From positions 1,067,665 through 1,131,664 of the forward strand of contig NZ_KI912608.1 of assembly GCF_000519265.1 (NCBI RefSeq): DNA of 64,000 nt. Reading direction: 5' to 3'. How positions within the stretch are numbered: position 1 is the stretch's first letter; each line of letters begins with the position of its first letter. The stretch comes from Desulfonatronum lacustre DSM 10312. GTDB taxonomy: Bacteria > Desulfobacterota > Desulfovibrionia > Desulfovibrionales > Desulfonatronaceae. Made by a program: the position numbers and the translations under genes. Under the pieces are notes generated by a model. That model was not told the origin of the DNA and made no database searches. It worked only from the letters and a program-made list of their open reading frames with translations. This document shows, piece by piece, positions 53,389 through 61,977 of this stretch.

Positions 53389-53542
53389 GATGCTCCCTCC
53401 TTGGTTTGACGGACACCCTCGTCATTCCGGGTCCGTCCGTTATGGAACCAACTTTCTGACAAGGTGACAGCAGTCCCCAAAAAGATCAATCCCCGGTCGA
53501 CAGCCTTCCCTGGGCAGATGTGATCTCTCGATTTTCACGCAC

Positions 53543-53654
53543 TATCGGATCGGTATCGAAATCGAAATCGAAATCGTGATCGAAATCGAACGTCATATCA
53601 AGAAGATGGCGTCATCACGGCGTGAAGCACGTATTTTCCGATTTCGATTTCGAT
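53543..53654. repeat. Palindromic element with ATCGAA hexamer arms, copy 2 (reverse)
   Basis: The left arm (53543-53590) is tandem ATCGAA units, the right arm (53638-53654) their complement. The centre, read on the minus strand, contains CCGTGATGACG and ATGACGTTCGATTTCGAT as in copy 1 at 12324-12442. It lies in the 386-bp gap 53389-53774 upstream of feoB. The remaining sequence in this gap shows no gene. Confidence 0.85.
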
Positions 53655-53774
53655 GCCCTTGAACCAAGCAAGGGTAACTTGACGGCCTTCGGAAAGCTTG
53701 GGAAGGAAAGCGACCACCGGCGGGAACGGACGAAGTACCTTTCCCGCCACCCATATGACGAACGTGAGACGACC

Positions 53775-55769
53775 ATGACCATCTGTGACCAATGCGACAC
53801 CTCCTGCCGTGCCGACGCCCACAAGGGGCCCAGCCCCCATTATGTGTTCATCGGCACGATGAAAGTCGGCAAGAGCACCTTGTACGACCGGTTGACCGCT
53901 TCCGACTGCGCTGAAATCGCGATCCCCGGCATCGCGGTCTCCATTCCTCGGGGACGGCTCAAGGGGCGAGACGGAACGGCCCTGGACACGCCGGGCATCC
54001 ATTCTCTGTTCTCCACCAACGAGGATGAACGGGCCTCCCGGGACATTCTGCTGTCCCCGGAAATCCCGGGCGAAGACCTGCGTCTCGTCCTGGTGGCGGA
54101 CGCCAAAAACCTGAAGCGGACCATCGCCATCGCCCTGCAGTTCGCGGAATACGGGCTGCCCATGCTTCTGGTCGTGAACATGGTCGACGAGGCCGCATCC
54201 CGAGGCATTGAGATCGACTACGCCAAGCTTTCAGAAAAGCTGGGCATGCGCGTAATGACCACCATTGCCCGGGAAGGAATCGGGGTGCGGGAGCTCGGCC
54301 GGGCTTTGGACGACGTCCGGCCGATGAAGCCTCTTGTGACGTACTCCCAGCGGGTCGAACAGTTTCTTTCGGTGGTGCAGAAATTGATGCCTTCAAGCCC
54401 GTTTTCTTCCAGGGCCTTGGGCATCCTGCTGCTCACCGAGGACACGGCCGTGGAACGATACATCCTGGATAAATACGGGGCCGGAATGCTCGACCAGCTT
54501 CACCGACTCGCCGAGGAAGCCCGTCGGGAAAGGCCCCTTGCCGTGGATATCGAGTTGAGCAACCTCTACCAGGCCGAGGCCGCCAGGATCGCCGAACAGG
54601 TTCAAAAGGTCGAACCGCCAACCAAAAGTTCGCTGATCCTCTCCTTCGGCGACTGGTGCACCCAACTTTCCACCGGCATTCCCATTGCCCTGGGTATTCT
54701 CGTGCTCCTGTACTATTTCATCGGGGCCTTTGGGGCCACCTTCCTGGTGGATACGATCCACGACCAACTCTTCGAGGCCCACCTGATTCCGCTGCTCGCG
54801 GCCCTGGTGGACTTCATTCCCAGCGCCTTGATCCGGGAGATGCTCATGGACCCGGATTTCGGCGTGTTTCCCACCGGGGTCTTTCTGGCCCTGGGGCTGG
54901 TCATGCCGGTGATCTTCTGCTTCTACATCGCCTTCGGTTTTCTGCAGGACTCCGGATACCTGGTCCGGATTTCCATTCTTCTGGACCGGGTCTTCCGCCT
55001 GATCGGCCTGAACGGCAAGGGCGTGATCCCTCTGGTCATGGGCTTTTCCTGCGTGACCATGTCCATCCTGACCACACGGGTACTCAGTACGGACAAGGAA
55101 AAAAACATCGCCTCGTTCCTGGTCTTTCTGTGCCTGCCGTGCGCCCCGCTGCTGGCGGTGATGATGATCATTCTGGCCAAGATGCCCGTCTCCGCCTCCA
55201 TCACGGTTTATGGATTGATTTTTTCGCAACTGCTCCTGGCCGGCTGGCTGGCGAACAAGGTCATTCCGGGCAAGCGCTCTCACCTGATCCTGGAAATCCC
55301 GACCATGCGCCTGCCCAAGCCCTGGCCGGTGATCAAAATGGCCTCTCAGAAGACCTTTTTTTTCATCAAGGAGGCTTTGCCGATCTTTGTCCTGGCCTCG
55401 ATGTTCATCTTCCTCTTCCAGCGCGTGGGCGGGCTGAACGCCCTGGAAGCCGCCCTGGGGCCGGTGATCAACACGGTCATGGGCCTTCCGGAACAGAGCA
55501 TCCAGGTGTTCATCAAGACCATGATCCGCCGGGAAAGCGGCGTGGCCGAACTGGAGCACCTCAGCCCCCTGTTCACCAACCTGCAAATCGTGGTCAACCT
55601 GGTGCTGATGACCTTTCTGGCCCCATGCATCAACGCGACCATCGTCCTGTTCAAGGAACGCGGCGCCCGGGCCGGGGCCTTGATCTTGGGCACGGTAACG
55701 GTCTACGCCATCGTCCTGGCCGGCCTGCTGAACCACGTGTGTCGCTTGGCCGGGATCACCTTCACATAG
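53775..55769 (+). CDS. feoB: Ferrous iron transporter FeoB
   Basis: A 664-residue inner-membrane Fe(II) transporter from the ATG at 53775. An N-terminal CDQCDTSC motif is followed by a G domain: G1 FIGTMKVGKSTL, G3 DTPG, G4 NMVDEA. After a helical linker come about 9-10 transmembrane segments with two gate regions (GLVMPVIFCFYIAFGFLQDSG region, VMGFSCVTMSILTTRVLSTD, NLQIVVNLVLMTFLAPCINA). The G1 sequence is slightly unlike the usual GNPNSGKT. A DtxR-FeoA regulator follows 26 bp downstream, forming an iron uptake operon. Confidence 0.92.
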   Translation: MTICDQCDTSCRADAHKGPSPHYVFIGTMKVGKSTLYDRLTASDCAEIAIPGIAVSIPRGRLKGRDGTALDTPGIHSLFSTNEDERASRDILLSPEIPGEDLRLVLVADAKNLKRTIAIALQFAEYGLPMLLVVNMVDEAASRGIEIDYAKLSEKLGMRVMTTIAREGIGVRELGRALDDVRPMKPLVTYSQRVEQFLSVVQKLMPSSPFSSRALGILLLTEDTAVERYILDKYGAGMLDQLHRLAEEARRERPLAVDIELSNLYQAEAARIAEQVQKVEPPTKSSLILSFGDWCTQLSTGIPIALGILVLLYYFIGAFGATFLVDTIHDQLFEAHLIPLLAALVDFIPSALIREMLMDPDFGVFPTGVFLALGLVMPVIFCFYIAFGFLQDSGYLVRISILLDRVFRLIGLNGKGVIPLVMGFSCVTMSILTTRVLSTDKEKNIASFLVFLCLPCAPLLAVMMIILAKMPVSASITVYGLIFSQLLLAGWLANKVIPGKRSHLILEIPTMRLPKPWPVIKMASQKTFFFIKEALPIFVLASMFIFLFQRVGGLNALEAALGPVINTVMGLPEQSIQVFIKTMIRRESGVAELEHLSPLFTNLQIVVNLVLMTFLAPCINATIVLFKERGARAGALILGTVTVYAIVLAGLLNHVCRLAGITFT

Positions 55770-55795
55770 CGTCTTCGACACAAGGATCATCAACC

Positions 55796-56476
55796 ATGGA
55801 ACACAAACACGAGGAAATTCTGGAGGCCGTGCTCTGCGCCAGCGAATGCGGAAAGTACGCTCTGGAGGACGTCAGAAAGTACTGTTGCGTGGATTTTTCG
55901 GATGAGGATGTTTCTGAACTGGAACGCCAAGGTCTGCTCGTCCGCGGCGAGGGCAAGATCCTGTTTTCCCGGGAGGGCAAGGCCCATGCCGAAAAGATCA
56001 TGCGTCGGCACCGCCTGGCCGAGGTGTTGCTCAAGAGCATTCTGAAACTCAAAAACTCGGAAATGGAAAAGATCGCCTGCGAGGTGGAGCACGCCCTGCT
56101 GCCCGAAGTGGAGGAATCCATCTGCACCTTGCTGGGCCATCCGGAAATCTGTCCGGACGGCAAGCCCATCCCCAAAGGCCCGTGCTGTCACGCCGGACAG
56201 CGGACCATCAGCAACACGGTGGTCGGCCTGGACGAACTGCAACCCGGCGAGAAAGGCACCATCACCTACATCAAGCCCGGCAGCCACTCCAACCTGCAAC
56301 AGCTCATCTCGCTGGGCCTGAATCCGGGAACAGTGGTCACGGTCCACCGCAAGACCCCGGCCTTCTGCATCAAATACGAGCAGACCGAACTGGCCTTGGA
56401 CGACGAAATCGCCAAGAATATTTTTGTCTGGAAAGTGCTGGGAGAAGAAGGCCGGGCTACTGAGGCGCGGGCCTGA
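55796..56476 (+). CDS. DtxR-family metalloregulator with C-terminal FeoA domain
   Basis: A 226-residue protein. Residues 1-70 are winged helix (VRGEGKILFSREGKAHAEKI), 75-135 the dimer/metal domain (RHRLAEVLL, CEVEHALLPEVEESICTLLG, HPEICPDGKPIPKG), and about 150-220 a FeoA/SH3-like domain (LQPGEKGTITYIKPG, LISLGLNPGTVVTVHRKTPA). It probably represses the feo genes in the presence of Fe(II); the FeoA part may bind FeoB. The order feoB-dtxR/feoA is typical in Desulfovibrionales. Confidence 0.9.
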   Translation: MEHKHEEILEAVLCASECGKYALEDVRKYCCVDFSDEDVSELERQGLLVRGEGKILFSREGKAHAEKIMRRHRLAEVLLKSILKLKNSEMEKIACEVEHALLPEVEESICTLLGHPEICPDGKPIPKGPCCHAGQRTISNTVVGLDELQPGEKGTITYIKPGSHSNLQQLISLGLNPGTVVTVHRKTPAFCIKYEQTELALDDEIAKNIFVWKVLGEEGRATEARA

Positions 56477-56494
56477 ATACCGAAAAACTTTGCG

Positions 56495-57700
56495 CTATCC
56501 GTTTCCCATCGGCAAACGTACGCGCAACGTCGTTCCCTGGCCGACGACGCTCTCCAAACGGACTTCGCCTCCGTGGGCTTGGACAATTCGTTTGACGATG
56601 CTCAGGCCCAGGCCGGTGCTGCGTTCTCCGGCGGTGGGCCGGGCCGAGGCCTTGGCAAAAGGCTGGAAGAGCTTGGCCTGGTCTTCCGGGCTGATGCCCG
56701 GTCCATGATCCTGGACCGTTAACAGCAGATCCTTCTCTTTCCGGGCCAGGCTGATTTCGACCCGGCTCTCCGCGCTGCTGAACTTCACGGCGTTGCTGAC
56801 CAGGTTGTCCACCACCTGGGTCAGGCGACCGCGATCCCCTTGGATGACGTGCGGCCCCTCTCCCTGGACGGCGAACACCAGCTCCACGCCCTTGGCCTCG
56901 GCCGAGGTCCGGGCGTAGGATATCTGCTGGGAGATCAACGCTTCCAGGTCCACGGTTTCCAGTTCCAGGGTCAACTTGCCGGACTCGATCTGGGAAAAGT
57001 CCAGTAGGTCCGAGATCAATTGCAGCAGAAAGCCGCAGCTCGAATCGATCAATTGGAAATACAGCGCGGAGTCTTCATTGAGTTTGCCTTGAAGCTCACC
57101 CTGGAGCAGTTGGCTCAGATTCCGGATATTCCCGATGGGATTGCGCAGGTCGTGGGCCGCGATGCCCAGAAATAGGTTCTTCTGCTGATCCAAGGCTTCC
57201 AGTGCACGGGTCTTCTTGACCAGATCCCGCTGCATGGTCACCAACTCGTTGTTCAGCCGGGTGACCTCCTCGTAACCTTCCAGATTCATCAAATGCAGTT
57301 CGTCGGCCAGTTCCTTGCGCCTCTTGACCTCGGCCCGGAGCAAGGTGATCTGGTCGCCGTGCATGCTGAGGATCTCTTCATAAAGTTCCATGACCGAGTT
57401 GATGTCCTCGGCCCCGACTATGACCGTTTGCTTCTCATGGCGGATTCCGGTGAACCGGAGAATGGTCACCGTGTTGTTGGTAGACACGCCCAGCTCCCAG
57501 TCCAGGACAATGCCGCTTTTTCGAATTTCCTCCAGAAAGTTCCGGGCTTTAATCAGGGACGTGGGATGGACGAAGGCCGTGAACGGCAACCCGGCGGGAA
57601 CATTCTCGAACCGGTTGCGCTCGTCGGCGAGCACTTCCCGGACAACCCCCATGTCGTCGCAAAGCAGAGCGATGACGTTGCGGTGTTCGGTTCGCTTCAT
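56495..57700 (-). CDS. Sensor histidine kinase, coupled to the B12-binding protein
   Basis: A 401-residue soluble kinase. An N-terminal PAS-like part (1-115) is followed by a coiled coil (about 120-175, HLMNLEGYEEVTRLNNELV), HisKA with GIAAHDLRNPIGNIRNLSQL, and a HATPase with NLVSNAVKFSSAESR, DHGPGISPED, STGLGLSIVKRIV. It has no membrane segment. Its ATG overlaps the stop of the B12-binding gene (ATGA at 57697-57700), so the two are made together; the cobalamin protein may be its sensor input. No response regulator is adjacent. Confidence 0.9.
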   Translation of the reverse strand: MKRTEHRNVIALLCDDMGVVREVLADERNRFENVPAGLPFTAFVHPTSLIKARNFLEEIRKSGIVLDWELGVSTNNTVTILRFTGIRHEKQTVIVGAEDINSVMELYEEILSMHGDQITLLRAEVKRRKELADELHLMNLEGYEEVTRLNNELVTMQRDLVKKTRALEALDQQKNLFLGIAAHDLRNPIGNIRNLSQLLQGELQGKLNEDSALYFQLIDSSCGFLLQLISDLLDFSQIESGKLTLELETVDLEALISQQISYARTSAEAKGVELVFAVQGEGPHVIQGDRGRLTQVVDNLVSNAVKFSSAESRVEISLARKEKDLLLTVQDHGPGISPEDQAKLFQPFAKASARPTAGERSTGLGLSIVKRIVQAHGGEVRLESVVGQGTTLRVRLPMGNG

Positions 57701-58404
57701 GGTCGTCTCCCGGAATCCAGGAGACGATCGGCCACCGCAATGGCCTGATGGGCGTCCGCGGCAAAGGCATGCGCTCCCACGCCCTTCCAAAGCTGCTGAT
57801 TGGCCAGAAAAGGATATCCGCCGACCATGATCTTGACGTCGCGGCATTCCGGACGGCTGCGAATGCGCAGGATCAAGCGACCCACGAGGTGCAGGTGGAA
57901 GGTCATGGTCACGGAGATGCCCACCACGCCGGCCTTCTGCTCGACGATGGTCCGGATTACGTCCTCGTCCGGGGTATTGGCTCCCATATAGTAGGTGTCC
58001 CAGCCTTCCATTTCAAAAAAGTCCGTGACCATGCGCATCCCGATCTCGTGCAACTCCCCACCCACGCAGCAGCCCACGAACCTGTGCCCGGTCTGCTTAC
58101 CGCTGAAAATGTAAGGATAAAGCAAGGACATGGCGAACTGCGTCGCCGCGGTGCAGTAATGCTCCTGGGCCACGGAGACCTGGTTGCGTTGCCAGAGGTC
58201 GCCAACCTCGTAGAGAACAGGCTGAAATACCCGCAGATAGACGTCCTTGACGGAAACCCCGTTCTCCACGGCCTTCAGCACCACTTCCGTCGCTTCCTTG
58301 CGTTTGGCCGCCAGCAACAAACGCAGGTAGTCACGGGCCAACTCGGCATGCTCGCCGGCCATCTCCGAAAGGCCGACAAATAAAGGCATACGCTCCTGAT
58401 TCAT
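57697..58404 (-). CDS. Cobalamin-binding protein with B12-photoreceptor signature (Wx9EH)
   Basis: A 235-residue protein: helical B12-binding cap (about 15-100) and Rossmann-like B12 domain (about 105-235). W71QRNQVSVAQE81H82 fits the W-x9-EH signature known from adenosylcobalamin light sensors (CarH/LitR type). The base-off motif is E117-L-H119-E-I-G (ExHxxG), with GVVGISVTM and VGGYPF further on. It lacks a DNA-binding domain. Its stop overlaps the start of a histidine kinase, implying that light or cobalamin state is signalled through the kinase. Known of the family: light cleaves the cobalt-carbon bond. Inferred here. Confidence 0.85.
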   Translation of the reverse strand: MNQERMPLFVGLSEMAGEHAELARDYLRLLLAAKRKEATEVVLKAVENGVSVKDVYLRVFQPVLYEVGDLWQRNQVSVAQEHYCTAATQFAMSLLYPYIFSGKQTGHRFVGCCVGGELHEIGMRMVTDFFEMEGWDTYYMGANTPDEDVIRTIVEQKAGVVGISVTMTFHLHLVGRLILRIRSRPECRDVKIMVGGYPFLANQQLWKGVGAHAFAADAHQAIAVADRLLDSGRRP

Positions 58405-58446
58405 GACGACTTCCGTCCTGTAGACAGGTTGATGACTCTCTCCAGT

Positions 58447-59301
58447 TTAGCCATCCTTGGTACTGTAAAAACCGTTATAGGTCCAGGTCAGGGCCAGGGC
58501 GAAAAGGGCCGCGGCCACGCCGATTCCGGCGTCGTAATACGGCGGCGCGGTCAGGGACAGGCGCAGCAACAGGGTGGATACGGCATATCCGGAGTTGCGC
58601 AGTACTGCGTGAAAGGTCGGCAGGAATCGATGGGAAACCAGAACCAACAGGATATCGCTGAAGATCAGGACCGTGTAAAAAGTGGCGAAAAAGGCAAAAG
58701 CACGGTCTCCGAAGAAAAAGTCCCAACCCCCATAGACCGCCAGGGCGATGAACACCGCCAGCAGGCCCAGGGCCACCAGCTTCTTGGCCGCCACGAAACG
58801 GTACCGGGTCTCGCCGGTCATCAGTTCGCCGCGCTGCTTCTGCTGGCGGTAGTAAAGACCGAGGATTACGAAGATGGCCAGGGCCCCGAAGCCGTCGGAC
58901 AGAATCCGCAGCACCGGCATCATGTCCGTGCCGAGCTGGATGGGCTCGGGCAGATAGACCAGTTCCTTGAAGGAGTTGCGCAACAAGATCAGCGCCAGAA
59001 TCTCGAACTGCTTGCCCACGGACTTGGAAACCGAGCAGGGCAGCACGAAGATCAGGCTGACCACCTCCACCAGTAAAACCAGGGTAAAGGCCGCGTTGAT
59101 GGCCTGAAAATGGCTCAACCCGACCACCCCTTGCAGGGACGCCGGCAACATTCCTTGCCGGTTCAGTTCGATCAGTCCCAGGGAGACCAGGAACAGGGTC
59201 ACCAGCAAGACCGTGACCACCTTGCGGTTGGCCTCGGACTCCCAGTAGGCGTGCAGGGGGTCGAAGACGTGGGTTGCGGCGTCGTAGACCCGGGTGGTCA
59301 T
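58447..59301 (-). CDS. Polytopic membrane protein of the Mla operon, unknown
   Basis: A 284-residue protein with about seven transmembrane helices, beginning MTTRVYDAATHVFDPLHAY. Notable hydrophobic stretches are VVTVLLVTLFLVSLGLIEL, AINAAFTLVLLVEVVSLIFV, LVALGLLAVFIALAVYGG and VLIFSDILLVLVSHRFLP. No family recognised. Its ATG overlaps the stop of the upstream auxiliary lipoprotein gene (ATGA), so it is the last gene of the Mla-type transcription unit. Confidence 0.75.
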   Translation of the reverse strand: MTTRVYDAATHVFDPLHAYWESEANRKVVTVLLVTLFLVSLGLIELNRQGMLPASLQGVVGLSHFQAINAAFTLVLLVEVVSLIFVLPCSVSKSVGKQFEILALILLRNSFKELVYLPEPIQLGTDMMPVLRILSDGFGALAIFVILGLYYRQQKQRGELMTGETRYRFVAAKKLVALGLLAVFIALAVYGGWDFFFGDRAFAFFATFYTVLIFSDILLVLVSHRFLPTFHAVLRNSGYAVSTLLLRLSLTAPPYYDAGIGVAAALFALALTWTYNGFYSTKDG

Positions 59302-59978
59302 CGATCCGGTTCCTGAAGACGGCTCGAAGCCAACGGCGAAAGCGCCGTGTCCCGCAAGGCGCTCTCCACGTCCGTGAGGATCCCTGCCAAGGCCGAATTC
59401 CAACCGACCACCAGGGAACTGATCGAACCGTCAGGCAGGTCCAAAACCTGGTGATAATCCCGCTGCGCGACCACCTCCATGGCCCCGGAGCGGGTCGGAC
59501 GCAGCAGCAGCATTTGCAGGGCCAGCGCGGCTTGGGGCCTGTCGGAACGCAGATCCCGGTGCAATTCCTGAACATACCCTTCCAGAATCAGGTCCGGCTC
59601 GGTCAGCCCCCCCATGTCCGTGACCAGGCTGAAGAGCCCGGCTTGGCTCAACCAATTCCGAAACTGTCCGGCGAGCATCTCACCCGGAGACAGAAAGAAG
59701 CGTTCGTAAAAATCCCGCTGAACCAGCCCGTCGGCCCGGATGGTCACGATGCCCCTGGAATCGGAAGCCGGAGCGACGCGAAAGGTGCGCACGGCCAGAA
59801 TCGGGGCCTCGGCGGGACGCTCCAGCGCGGGCTCGGGACGCTGGGCTTGGATCAGGTAATGGCGACGATCCGGGTCTGGGCGGTTCAGGGAGGCGCAACC
59901 GGACAGGCCCAGTAAAATGGCCAAGGCAAAAACGCCGAGATACTTCATCGGGTGCAAAAAAAGCGACAAACGGTTCAT
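59298..59978 (-). CDS. ABC-type lipid transport auxiliary lipoprotein (PqiC/DUF330 family)
   Basis: A 226-residue lipoprotein (lipobox LLGLSGC, Cys at about 28) with family features HYLIQAQRPEP, ILAVRTFRVAPASDSRGIV, and FYERFFLSPGEML. PqiC-type lipoproteins sit at the outer membrane and assist MCE bridges. Start overlaps the mlaD stop (ATGA). Confidence 0.82.
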   Translation of the reverse strand: MNRLSLFLHPMKYLGVFALAILLGLSGCASLNRPDPDRRHYLIQAQRPEPALERPAEAPILAVRTFRVAPASDSRGIVTIRADGLVQRDFYERFFLSPGEMLAGQFRNWLSQAGLFSLVTDMGGLTEPDLILEGYVQELHRDLRSDRPQAALALQMLLLRPTRSGAMEVVAQRDYHQVLDLPDGSISSLVVGWNSALAGILTDVESALRDTALSPLASSRLQEPDR

Positions 59979-61123
59979 GGGAAGGACTCCTGGTTCCGAA
60001 AACCGGACGGGGGTTCGCCGAAGAACAGCCTGGAGGGATAATCCCGGGCGTCATCCGTGATTTCCCGAATGTTTTCACTGGATCGTCCAAGGTTGTGCAG
60101 CAGGACGTCGATCTGTTCCAGCTTCGAGGCCAGGCCAAGCTGGATCTGACCCAGGAGCAGTTGGAGGCGTAAAAAACTCTCCTGAGCCGTGTCCGCAGCG
60201 GTGGAAAAATCCTCCACCATCTCCGGGGCCCCGGCCATGGTCCGCCGCAGATCGACGATGGCCAGGCGCACGTCCTCCAGCCCGCCCTGCTCGGCATGGA
60301 CCCATTTATTCACTTCTTCGGCCATGCCCCGCACTTCGCGCATGGCCAGGGAGACGTCCTGGAAGATGGATTGCAGATCCACCCTCTCGCCCTGCCCCGC
60401 GGGATCGTCCGTACCGCCCAGAAGACGAGCCACCTGGGCGTTGGTCCGGCGCAGCTCTTCCATCAGGGCAATGGCCTCGGCGCTGAACTGTTCGGTCTGA
60501 ACCGCGTCGACCTTCTCCATGGCCAGACTCAGGAGTTGCTCCAGGCGCTCCACCGGGCCGCTCAGATTGACCTCTTCCAGGTTCTTCAGAGTGGTGCTGA
60601 CCGACTCGAAGGTTTCCTCGAACCGAGCGATGGTTCCCGGGGCCGAAGGAATGTATGGCGCGGCGGGCGTCCAGTTGATGGGCAGGGCCGGAGCCCGAAA
60701 CGGAATGGTATAGTCCAGTTCCAGATAAGCCGCTCCGGTCAGTCCCTGGGGAGTGATCCGAATCCGCAGCCCGGTAGCGATTTCCTCGGTCAGGAGTTCC
60801 TTGAACCTGTCCCGGGGGAATTCCCCGAACTTGTCGGCCTGCAGGCCGATCTCCACCAGCACGTAGCGGTGTCCGGCCTGAAACGCTTCGGGATATTTGA
60901 GGTAAACAAAGGATATCCGTTCGATATTGCCCACCTGGACGCCGCGCATCTTGACCACGGACCCGGCTTCCAGCCCTTGGGCGGATTCGTCCAGATAGGT
61001 TTCCACAAGGAAGCGCTCGCTCCAGAGCTTGCCGCCGCCCAGCACGATCAGCCCGGCGATGATCAAGGCCGTGGTGATCAAAACGAAGGCCCCGAGTTTG
61101 ACGTAGTTGGTCTGGACGCTCAT
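59975..61123 (-). CDS. mlaD: MCE-family periplasmic lipid-binding protein (MlaD-like)
   Basis: A 382-residue protein with an N-terminal transmembrane anchor (LGAFVLITTALIIAGLIVLG, about 11-30), an MCE domain (about 38-130: VETYLDESAQGLEAGSVVKM, RGVQVGNIERISFVY) and a long helical C-terminal part typical of tube-forming MCE proteins. It carries lipids across the periplasm. The gene overlaps mlaF and pqiC by 4 bp. Confidence 0.88.
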   Translation of the reverse strand: MSVQTNYVKLGAFVLITTALIIAGLIVLGGGKLWSERFLVETYLDESAQGLEAGSVVKMRGVQVGNIERISFVYLKYPEAFQAGHRYVLVEIGLQADKFGEFPRDRFKELLTEEIATGLRIRITPQGLTGAAYLELDYTIPFRAPALPINWTPAAPYIPSAPGTIARFEETFESVSTTLKNLEEVNLSGPVERLEQLLSLAMEKVDAVQTEQFSAEAIALMEELRRTNAQVARLLGGTDDPAGQGERVDLQSIFQDVSLAMREVRGMAEEVNKWVHAEQGGLEDVRLAIVDLRRTMAGAPEMVEDFSTAADTAQESFLRLQLLLGQIQLGLASKLEQIDVLLHNLGRSSENIREITDDARDYPSRLFFGEPPSGFRNQESFP

Positions 61124-61977
61124 GAGAGAAGGGGTTCACGGTTTATGGGTTCAGGTGTTTCACCCTTTAACATTCGCCCTCCAGATACGTGACGGTGGAA
61201 GAAATCCTGGACCAGCGGGTCGGTGGAGTGGTCGCGCAGGGTTCTCGGATCGCCTTGGGCCGCGATGCCTTGCAGGGCTTTGTCCAGCATGATCACCCGG
61301 TCGGCGATGGCGTACACGCTGGCCAGTTCGTGGGTCACGATCACGAAGGTCATGCCCAGACTGCGGGCCAGGTCCAGGATCAGGGCATCCAGCTCGGCGG
61401 AGGTCACGGGGTCCAGCCCGGCTGAGGGTTCGTCCAGGAATAAAATACAGGGGTCGAGGACCATGGCCCGGGCAATGGCCGCCCGCTTGACCATCCCGCC
61501 GCTCAACTCCGAAGGGGCGTGGTTCTCGAACCCGGCCAGCCCCACTTGGGCCAACTTCATTCGCGCCACGCGCAGTCGCAAGGGCTTGGGCAGGTCCGTA
61601 CACTCCTCCAGGGGCAGCAGGACGTTTTCCAGGACGCTCAGGGAACCGAACAAGGCCCCGGTCTGGTAGCTGACCCCGAAGCCATGCAGGATACGCGTTC
61701 GTTCCGCCCCCCGGGCCGCGTGGATATCTCGGCCGCTGATCAATACCGTGCCGGACATGGGCCGCTCCAGGCCGATCATCTGTTTGAGCAACGTACTTTT
61801 CCCGCATCCCGAGCCGCCCAGGAAGATCAATACTTCACCGGGAAAGACGTCCAGGTTCACGTCGCGGAGGATAATTTGTTCTCCATAACCGGCCGTCAAG
61901 GCCCGGACCTGGATCAGCGGAGCGCCCCGGTCACCGGCTTCCATGCCGCAGGCCGTGGCCTCAGTAGTTAAAGACAT
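61120..61977 (-). CDS. mlaF: ABC transporter ATPase (MlaF-like)
   Basis: A 285-residue ATPase: Walker A GGSGCGKST, signature LSGGMVKRAAIARAM, Walker B CILFLDEPSAGLDP and switch His in FVIVTHELASVY. It powers lipid movement by MlaE/MlaD. Its start overlaps the mlaE end by 17 bp, showing one operon. Confidence 0.92.
   Translation of the reverse strand: MSLTTEATACGMEAGDRGAPLIQVRALTAGYGEQIILRDVNLDVFPGEVLIFLGGSGCGKSTLLKQMIGLERPMSGTVLISGRDIHAARGAERTRILHGFGVSYQTGALFGSLSVLENVLLPLEECTDLPKPLRLRVARMKLAQVGLAGFENHAPSELSGGMVKRAAIARAMVLDPCILFLDEPSAGLDPVTSAELDALILDLARSLGMTFVIVTHELASVYAIADRVIMLDKALQGIAAQGDPRTLRDHSTDPLVQDFFHRHVSGGRMLKGETPEPINREPLLS

Noticed and set aside
53543-53654. Possible CRISPR-like array because of short tandem repeats
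   Set aside because: Units are contiguous hexamers without spacers, and no cas genes are present.
54393-55793. Long minus-strand ORF opposite feoB
   Set aside because: His/Gln/Asp/Gly-rich antisense translation typical of shadows of membrane proteins.
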